Source of the DNA: Turbatrix aceti
Lineage: Eukaryota > Nematoda > Chromadorea > Rhabditida > Panagrolaimidae
Length of the DNA stretch: 64,000 nucleotides
Reading direction: 5' to 3'
Assembly: GCA_963969345.1 (NCBI GenBank)
Contig: OZ017770.1
Location: 4,597,246-4,661,245 of the forward strand
Shown here: positions 56,501 through 64,000 of the stretch, piece after piece
How positions within the stretch are numbered: the stretch's first letter is position 1
Layout: every line of letters starts with the position of its first letter
Program-made: the position numbers and the translations under genes
The notes under the pieces: model-generated
Told to the model about the DNA's origin: nothing
Database searches by the model: none
The model's input: the letters and a program-made list of their open reading frames with translations, nothing else

Positions 56501-56749
56501 TCCATTTAAATTTGCTGTCTGGAAGCAGCGCATGAATGGCAGCACGGAATCATCAATCCCTGCAACAGAGAAAAAACAAATGATGTCATTTTCAAATTTG
56601 CACTTTTGAATGCGCCCGTCAAAGACATTACCTTTCAGCCACGAAAGTACACGGCGTTCATTCCATTCTTCGGTCTGAAAGGTTGGCAGGGTCTCCAATC
56701 GTTCACCTGTGTGAAAACCGATGGGATTGTAAAACGCGACTTCAGTCAT
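53579..56749 (-). CDS. cnk: CNK (connector enhancer of KSR) scaffold protein
   Basis: Eleven exons (56632-56749, 56396-56559, 56118-56344, 55941-56070, 55775-55894, 55615-55725, 55298-55567, 54151-55245, 54020-54102, 53903-53974, 53579-53855) give 888 residues. Domains in order: SAM (about 18-90; RVLSWLKGIDDSVLPFMRCF and ELIQLSVKSSYVRNRVLNGI); a CRIC region (about 100-200, helical with many N and I); PDZ (about 250-340; GIIFQTVFGGINLITGIKPD, RVGDEILEINGECVIGW); a long hydrophilic Ser/Pro linker (381 to about 690); and PH (about 695-810; EGWLRRQRLAIDSVTKKNKK, SWIVIVDEKYLLSYSNN, WISQLTHLVLTVTKHPGS). The order SAM-CRIC-PDZ-PH is diagnostic. It scaffolds Raf/KSR signalling at membranes. The start is the first ATG not followed by an immediate stop; two short upstream ATGs precede it after a TTTGCAG acceptor. 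Confidence 0.94.
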
Positions 56750-57715
56750 TATATATTCATCCTTGCATCTGCAAACAGAAAAAGCATTAAGAAATTTTAG
56801 ACTTGAACAACGGATCACTCGAAAGCATCGATAAACAATAAACAATTAATTTGTATGCAACAAACTTTACAATTAATCATACACACATTCTGCCATTTAT
56901 TTTCTAACACGCATGTGATACTTGGAACACTTTGCCAAGCCAAAAAAAGTTAGCACTTTCCATTTTTAAAACAAAATTAACGACATCAGAAAAAGTGTAA
57001 TCTTCAATACGGCAGACGTAAAATTAGCACATTATTTGAATTTATGTATCATAAATTCCGCACACACTTTTGGCATCAGCGCTACAAATAAATGCAAACA
57101 ATATAGCTATGGGGTTAGTGTTAGTAGCGTATAAAACGTTTACTTATAAGACATTTATTAATCCTAGGAGGTTGGGGCATCAACGATTAAACTTTAACAC
57201 AAAAAAAGACAACTGTTTTGGAATAATTTTGCATTCGACTGTATGTTCAAAAAACAACTAATGAATGTTTACGGAGCGAAAAAAAGGTGTTATTAGCAGT
57301 TCTTTAAAGCGCTATCTCCTGCAAACAACAAACATAATTATGGCGTTTGAAGCAGATAATTATCCCTATTTATTCGATCTTCGAAAAAAACGAGACATTT
57401 GTAACGCAATCATAATCCAAGTAACGTGGAGTTTCTTTGCCGTTGAAACTAACGTCAGCTCTCACATTAAGCGAAGGCTGTTTTTTTTAGCATCAGTGCT
57501 ACAATGAACACAAAAGCTGTCTTTGTGCTACAATGAGAAATGAAAAAATGGAACAATAATTCTCAGAGGAGTCGGTCTGTATCCATGCAGGCAGGGAAGG
57601 AACACCGGACTCGAGAACGTCTCATAGCACTACTTTATGACTTTATGGAATACTAAGCAAGTACAAATACAGCCCTTTTACGCTATATGAAAAAGGACAA
57701 CACGAAAAAAAATCG
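56750..57715. other. Intergenic region CNK/GALNT
   Basis: This 966-bp AT-rich stretch holds the CNK upstream region and the GALNT 3'UTR (both minus strand). Short plus-strand frames (57070-57507) show no domain. Nothing else is seen. Confidence 0.5.
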
Positions 57716-60278
57716 TCAAAATTCATTAGGCAACCAGGACACAGGCGTAAAATGCCACCTTTGCGAGGGTTTCCCCCGAACACATGGCTGCAGGGACGGG
57801 ATGCTTGTCAGAAAATCTTTTTCACCGGTGAGGAGAAGGACTCTATCGGAGCTCGCTTTTTTATCAGCATCATTGATTGGCTGATCGAGGCAGAAACCCG
57901 ACTGCTTGTGTACCAATTTTTGACTCTACAAAACAAACGGGGGCGTAATTTAATGAATGCGAGAAAAAAATTATGTGCCTAACCTTGGAATTATAATTCC
58001 AAAACTCCATTTCGTGCTCTCCGCACTCTTTTAATTGGACTGTCCAGTCGTTGGGATTAGTTGCAGTTGCACCGGATGCCGCCAATCCTCGAGTGGATGC
58101 GGACAGACACTGATGCTCGTCAGATTTGATTTGGCCTTCTTTCGTATATATCCAAAGCTAAAAAAGGTGCGGCATAAGTTAAGCAGCCAAGCAAAACATA
58201 TATTGCGTGACTGAAATTTCTTCCAACCTGCCACATGTCAAACCCGAGACTGCACTGCGAAAAGGTTAGCCGATGTCGACGTTTACCAACTTCGCCTGGC
58301 CTACTGACCAAACAGGGTTTTGTGTCCATATGACTTTGAAAATCATACGCTATCTGAAAAACAACAAAATGACTAACCTCAGTGTGGGTTACTCCGGTGA
58401 AGGGAGATGTTTCATTCAATCGTTCGCACTCTTTGGAACTCAAAACAGGTATCTTGCCGACGCCTGACACGGAATTTAGCTTGTAGCGCAAACAAATATT
58501 CTTGTGCATTAGCTAGAGTTGTATGGACTACTCTCATATGCGTTAAAAAGGAGTCAAACTCACTCTGCCAAAAAAGGAACCAGGGAAGGGAAGAAAATGT
58601 TGAGGCCAAACATTCGTCAGGTACCAGCGAAAATCTTTGCAGTGTAGGCGTTTGCGAAGTTCCACTCTGTCGCTGACGTCGATGGTTTTACTGATGTTCA
58701 GGGCTTCTGTAAACCAATAATTAACTGTTTAAACATAGTATAACACATACGAGGTGATGTCTTGTAGAAAAGATACTTCCACTCGTCCATCCACACCTCA
58801 GCTACACGAACTAAGTTGCCGTTCAGAATGCTGATAGATTTCTTGCCATTTGGAAAATCATGAGGAGATGCTTTTCGGAAAATGTGTCCCACGTGTGAGC
58901 AAGGCAGTATTTCCACACGCCCACCGCATTGCCATATCCGGAAAGATATTTCTATGTTTTCACCTCCCCAAATGTCCATTTTGGCATCGTATGTTCCAAG
59001 TTCCTCAAAGTATCTCCTGTCTATGCTAAAGAGGCCGCCGGCCATTGCAGGAGATGCAATGGGCGCTGTTGGATCGTTTGCTCTTTTCTTGGCAACACTT
59101 GGAGGCACTGCGTACCACCGAAATTGCAATCCCCAGCTGAATGCGCCGTAAAACATCTCGATGCCTTTTTGGTAAGCAAATGTACGATCATTAATGACAT
59201 CAATGATGGGACAGACGACTGCTTTCCTGCAAAGCAACAGCTTGCATGTTGAATAACATTTCCAGTAAGTCATTTACCTGTTTTCTTTGATGCGTGCTAA
59301 CAAAGGCTCGAGCCAGCCCTCTGTGCACTCACAGTGGCTGTCTAAAAAGGTGAGAACGTCTGCTGCAGCCTCTGCGGCACCCATTAACCGCGCTCGAATG
59401 AGGCCAATCCTTTTTTGAGCGCGTAATATCTTCACGCGAACCGGCAGATTCTTCACAGCGTTGTCTAATTCGTCATTGAGGAATGCTTAATGAGATTGGT
59501 AATTAATGACAATTAGAACACCTTTAGTTAGTAATCTTACTTCGAGTGCTAAAGTCATCAACCAAAATTATTTCGGCCAATGCTTCTTTTGGAGATCTGT
59601 TGATTACACTGACGACTGTTCTTAAAAGCGTTGAATACGCTTCATTGTGGTAGACAATTATCACACTTGTGGTTGGGAGATCGGAAGCAGGCGGGTAGGC
59701 TTTGCTCACGCACGCAGGTTTTCTGATGTCGGGCAGACTTCGATTAAGCGCTAATCGGTCGCTAATCCAAAGATTGAACTGGTTGATGCCAAATGTACGC
59801 TCGGATTCCAGTTCTTCCTTGACGTTGAGATTTACTCCGCGTCCGCTTTCACCCATTCCAGGAACAGGGTTCCAATTGTTCGCGTTGAGTTCGTCTAAAT
59901 TTTGTCAAAAACATCATCAAAAAAAAACAATACAAAAAGGCAAATAATTACCATCAGTTAAATTTTCTCGTTTTTCTGCTGGCAAATTCCCGCTGTAGTG
60001 CCCCACAACGACTTGAATACCATGACCCATGTAAGAGTCGTCATCTGGAGGTCTGATACTTGGTCGGTCGTCAACATTTCCTAACAACTGTAAATTCGCC
60101 AAAAATTATTTTGAATAAAATAGAAAAGGGCGTTGAAACTGACCTTATCTTGCAAAATAAGAATGATAATTGTCAGCAGACTCCAGCAAATTAAAAAACA
60201 AAAAAATATAACACAGTAGATCAGAATGCCATTTCTGAGTTGAAGACCTTTGACTACACGTTTTACAGAATTTACCAT
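57716..60278 (-). CDS. galnt: Polypeptide N-acetylgalactosaminyltransferase (GALNT family)
   Basis: Nine exons (60144-60278, 59952-60087, 59541-59894, 59278-59485, 58751-59226, 58564-58706, 58228-58512, 57984-58157, 57716-57925) give 706 residues. The type II anchor is [20 protein letters not shown] (about 19-40). A stem is followed by the GT-A domain: [32 protein letters not shown], the DxH metal motif DSH at 257-259 in [33 protein letters not shown] and [19 protein letters not shown]-terminal ricin-type lectin domain follows, with CLVSRPG and HKQSGFCLD. It starts mucin-type O-glycosylation in the Golgi using UDP-GalNAc and Mn2+. A 24-nt GT..AG segment (VSHFVVFQ) inside exon 7 is treated as coding. 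The ATG lies 7 bp after a TGTATAG acceptor. Intron 3 shows a TACTAAC branch sequence. Confidence 0.94.
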
Positions 60279-61015
60279 GTTTCCACTATACACAACACAT
60301 TTGAACAATCTGACACCTACTTAGAAACATGCACGTCGACCCGTAATTATGAATTAAAGTAGATCAAAGGGAAAAAAATGTTGACACGAAGTGGTCAAAT
60401 TGTGAACACTCCGCTTGTTTTATGCCAGTCCGTAAAAGATTTTCTAAAAAGCGCACTTGTCAGAAATAAAAATAAAACAAGTGTATCACGCCAAATTTGC
60501 AAATTAGCCAAATTTTATGTTAGTAGCACATAAAACAAACAGAAAAGAGATTTTTTGCACGTCATAAGAGATGCGTCACAAAGGAAGAACGCATGGCGGC
60601 GGTTGGACACATGCAAAATGTGGGGGTATGATCGCTAGAATTTTCAAGGCAGTCCTCGCCTACCTCACCCAAGGAAGTGACCTTGGGCTGGGTTTATAAA
60701 TTCATTGATTGATCTGGACAAGCAACATTTCAGTTTTTTTCCATGTTATTGAAAATAATGAAGTTTTTTTTCCGGATACAAATCAGGATACGCCTGCCTG
60801 CACAGCTGCAAGACGATAACATTGTCTCTGTCGGTTTGTTCTCTTTTTCTCGATCGCAATTCTCAGTTGTAGGCATTTGCTATGGAAAACAGCACAGTCC
60901 GTTCCGGGCGCATGTATAATTATCGTTTTGCGCAATCTACCTTCTTCTTTTTTTGCAAAAACTGTCATTTTATATACAACAAAGAAGAATACCATCGATT
61001 TCTTATGTACAAGGG
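60279..61015. other. Intergenic region GALNT/GPCR
   Basis: This 737-bp AT-rich stretch lies upstream of GALNT and downstream of the GPCR gene, both minus strand. A small plus-strand frame at 60882-61103 overlaps the GPCR 3' end and is judged noise. Confidence 0.5.
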
Positions 61016-62642
61016 TTATAACAATATTTCAGAAGCATTATTTATGCTAGACTGTGAGTTTCTACTCGTCATAGATGTCTCAATGATTTCCGTAGGTTCG
61101 TAGTACATTTCAATTGTGTTTTCTGTACTGTCGACTGTTTTAATGTCAGTGAACAGAGATGAAGCAGATTTTGACATCTGTATAATGGCACTTGGAATGG
61201 ATAAGACTCCAGTTTTTATGAATGACTAAAAAGTTTAGCGAAATGTAATGAAATGTGAAAAAGGGCAAACTCACTGGTTTGTTAGGCGGCACCGGCGTAT
61301 GTATACGCGACGTATCTGGATCACTTTTCGAAATAGATTTTTGTCTGCAAATTTGTTTGTTTATGTTTTGCGGTATCGACAAGGTAGAATACCCAAATTT
61401 GTCGCGCACTTGACGTAGCGTCTCGTCTGTCAGACTTCTAAATCGTCGTCGTTGGTTTTGCAGCATCATAGCGTGTGCGTGCTTGATTGCGCGATTCATA
61501 ACCGTGAATATTATGGGATATGCCGTACAGCTGATATACGGAAGTAGATGAATATAATAGGAGACAATTACCACTGCAAAACATGTTTGTTTATCCATTG
61601 GTACAAAATATGCACTGGATTAACTTACTGGTACGAGGTAGCATGTTGTTGTTTAGCTTGTGATGCGCAAACATGGATACCCAATAAGGAAGCCAGCAAA
61701 GTACATAGACGCATGTGAGCACCAAGGCCGTTGTGATAACTTTTCGTATTGCTGCTTCTGGAATACTCGTCTTACCTACGAGTGTAGTTTCGGCTCTCTT
61801 GCGTAGGAAAAAAGGTACGGACATATACCAATATAGAATTCCTCCAAGGGGTATTGCGTAGTTGGCGATGCAGGCAACAATGTTAAATCCCAGTTCAATT
61901 TCTGTAAATGCAGACTTTGACTCATTGCGAAGCCAATCAAGCCACTTACTTGGCGGCGGATTAAATCCGCACTTTCGTATAACGTAAACTGACTTATTAG
62001 CATGATTGGGATTTACGTGAAACTTAAACACGCCACTGTACGCAAAAACAGGCCAAAGAACAAACATCACACCCAAAAGAGCAATGCAAACTAATAGGAA
62101 CGAGTACTTTAGATTAGCAGCATTTTCCCGACTTTTCTTGTTTAGGCACACTGTAGCGTAACATGTTCGGCTAATTAGCAGTGCTATAATGGGGGCAATG
62201 AACTTGTTCAACGAGTCAAAGATGAGATAAGCGGTGCAGGCGGTTGCACTCAGCATCCATGTGCCAAGAATGACTTCGGATATCAAAAATAGCATTCCTG
62301 TTAAAAGTGGTGGTTTAAAGGGTGTCGTTTTACGAGTTACTTACCAATCATCGTGAACAGGTCAGAAATACAAAGCACCATTATGTAGAACAGTATCGAT
62401 TTCGGAACTTTGATAGTGGAAACAAACAACAATGGACCAACTACATAGAGAACAAAAGAGTTAACAAGAAATCCTATCGCATTGAAGATGATGTAGGATA
62501 CGGCCACGTAGACTCGGTATCCCTGAAATTTTAAAAACTTATTAGCATGCACAGAAAAGCTTTAACTTACATGTAGTGGCAAGATTCGATCTATGGCAGT
62601 ATAATTTCTGACAGTTTCTGGATCTTCAACGTAAACAGACAT
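61016..62642 (-). CDS. Rhodopsin-family seven-transmembrane receptor, orphan
   Basis: Exons 62571-62642, 62345-62522, 61629-62297, 61275-61573 and 61016-61225 give 475 residues. Seven hydrophobic helices can be placed: YVAVSYIIFNAIGFLVNSFV (TM1), ILFYIMVLCISDLFTMIGM (TM2), a TM3 ending LLISRTCYA in the DRY position, YSFLLVCIALLGVMFVLW (TM4), FNIVACIANYAIPLGGILYW (TM5), VLTCVYVLCWLPYWVS with the CWLP motif (TM6), and SYYIHLLPYISCTAYPIIF (TM7). TM7 lacks a clear NPxxY. The C-terminal tail is hydrophilic with KSISKSDPD-like phosphorylation candidates. The ligand is unknown; it looks like a nematode neuropeptide- or amine-type receptor but family assignment is not certain. The short first exon encodes an extracellular N-terminus with an N-glycosylation site (NYT). 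Confidence 0.88.
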
Positions 62643-64000
62643 ACTTCCTTAAGTTCACGAATTGCATATGCCAAAACAAGAAAAACAAGAATTCTGAAAA
62701 AAACAATTGCATAAATAATCTAAGAATGAAACGCGACTTAAAAATTTGTAACAAAAGACGCGCGTCTTCTGAGTGAACAAAAAGATAAAAAAAATGCTGA
62801 CAAAAGAGACACCGTACTGTGTAGTCCGTTCTACAGTGAGTGAAATCATGCCTCTTCGTTTTACTCAAAGTGCAGGTCAACGAACAACGAACATTATACA
62901 ACGATGATGGCATGCTAAGCACAAAAATGGACGTGAAATAACAGCAGCATCAAAAAATATACCTAAAAGCAGTTTACCTCTTATTTTTTGAATAACATAA
63001 AATTGTTAACACCGGGGGGTGGGGATAACAGTCTTCGGTGTTATTTACCTGTTATAAGAAAGTAAATATTTAATTTATTTTAGTCAGAGTAACAAGGTTT
63101 GAAGAGCTAGGATACATTATTCGACATAAACATATCCATATACAGACTGCGTACCTGATAAACAGTTTGTCATGTTTTTTAAAACAGAAGAAAAACATTA
63201 TTTACATGCAGACAATATACATCGTTAGACATATACATCAAATAAAAAAATTACTGTTTTTGTCGTTTTTTTTGTAGCTACTATCCTACAGATAAGTGAC
63301 GGTGAGAAACCCTTTATTTGGCGGGCAGTATCATACAAATTTGATGTCTTCAACTTTAATCCGAAGAACAAATAACGTAAATTAAATAGTAAAAAATTCA
63401 AAATTTCATTCAGTTTTTATGAAATGCAAAATTGTGTTCTGACACTAACTACTAACTAGTATTTTAAATTTATAGTCTCTTCCTGCAAACAAAGATCTAT
63501 TTTGGGAATTCATAAACATGCATCAGATGCTTCCTAATTTGTTTGACAAATTGACATCCTGCTGTCCAAAAAAACGTTGCGAAAACAAAAAATTCATTGA
63601 GACCTTTTATATATTTTATACCCCAAAATTATTTGAAATAACCGAAGCTGACATGCAAAATCACAAAACATCCACAACACGGATTAAGAAAGGTAAATGT
63701 ATTCACAATATGCAACAGAGACAGTGTTGAGAGCTACATTATTCAATTAATAAAGGTAAATGAAATTAAAAGAGTAAAACTTAATTTTGCAACGTGCGTT
63801 CGTTGAGGTCGAGTAATATTTTTTTTCAATTCTGAACACCAAATAAATAGTTGAAAGCAATTCATTGTGGTTTCTGTCAACCAATTACTTCGCGTCCGTG
63901 ATTTGTTTAGAAATTATTTTTGTGTATACGTTATTCTGAGAACATGAAATCACGTCATTTGTATGTAAGCGAACAAATTTATCACTCAAAATCATTTTTG
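62643..64000. other. AT-rich region at the right edge
   Basis: These 1.4 kb upstream of the GPCR gene hold only short frames (for example 63518-63730) with biased AT-rich composition. No exon, repeat or RNA gene can be supported. A GGGGGGTGGGGAT stretch near 63013-63025 is notable only as a G-rich patch. Confidence 0.45.

Noticed and set aside
60882..61103. 73-codon plus-strand frame near the GPCR 3' end
   Set aside because: It overlaps the last GPCR exon on the other strand and lacks any feature.
63518..63730. 70-codon plus-strand frame at the right edge
   Set aside because: AT-rich, no homology cue, no splice partners.
1..64000. Search for tRNA genes, CRISPR arrays and bacterial operon signals
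   Set aside because: No T-loop-like GGTTCGANTCC set with matching arms was found by eye, and the gene structure is eukaryotic.

Overview
This window is animal nuclear DNA, most likely from a nematode or a close ecdysozoan relative. The genes are densely packed and intron-rich. Almost all introns are GT-AG and 41-75 bp long. Many start codons follow a pyrimidine-rich AG acceptor within a few to a few tens of bases, as expected where spliced-leader trans-splicing is common. The cysteine-type glutathione peroxidase, ZP-domain protein, PPM phosphatase and small NYN protein all resemble nematode versions. A tardigrade or another ecdysozoan cannot be excluded from sequence alone.

I rebuilt 19 multi-exon genes by hand, joining exons wherever reading frame and conserved protein sequence agreed, plus one weak small candidate. 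From left to right: a membrane protein running off the left edge (-); an NYN-domain RNase-like protein (+); an ELAPOR-type receptor (+); a PPM/PP2C phosphatase (-); a TMEM165/Gdt1 transporter (+); SEC61 alpha (-); an SLC6 amino-acid transporter (-); a membrane-anchored 2-oxoglutarate/Fe(II) oxygenase-like protein (-); a PAN/Apple secreted protein (+); a TMEM145/GPR180-type 7TM protein (-); glutathione peroxidase (-); a ZP-domain membrane protein (+); a ZnT zinc transporter (-); mitochondrial peptidyl-tRNA hydrolase ICT1/MRPL58 (-); a Delta-like (DSL-like) membrane protein (-); doublecortin-like kinase (+); integrin alpha (-); POFUT2 (-); CNK scaffold (-); a polypeptide GalNAc-transferase (-); and a rhodopsin-family GPCR (-).

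The genes do not form one pathway. Several serve the secretory pathway and cell surface: SEC61A (translocation), POFUT2 (ER O-fucosylation), GALNT (Golgi O-GalNAc), TMEM165 (Golgi Mn/Ca/H exchange), ZnT, ELAPOR, integrin and the ZP protein. CNK, DCLK, the PPM phosphatase and the GPCR are signalling or cytoskeletal. ICT1 and the ZnT gene lie 166 bp apart on one strand and could be an operon.

The clearest non-genic finding is a pair of ~540-bp non-autonomous hAT-like transposons in opposite orientation (23290-23829 and 37684-38222). Each has an 11-bp terminal inverted repeat beginning CAGAG and its own perfect 8-bp target duplication. One sits in an intron of the oxygenase gene and the other 94 bp upstream of the ICT1 start codon. 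Other notable items are a GC-AG intron, two in-frame introns without stops, a 24-nt in-frame GT..AG segment, a 7-nt first coding exon in SEC61A, and interleaved poly(A) signals between convergent genes. All exon joins and functions come from reading the sequence and family knowledge; no database search or transcript data were available.
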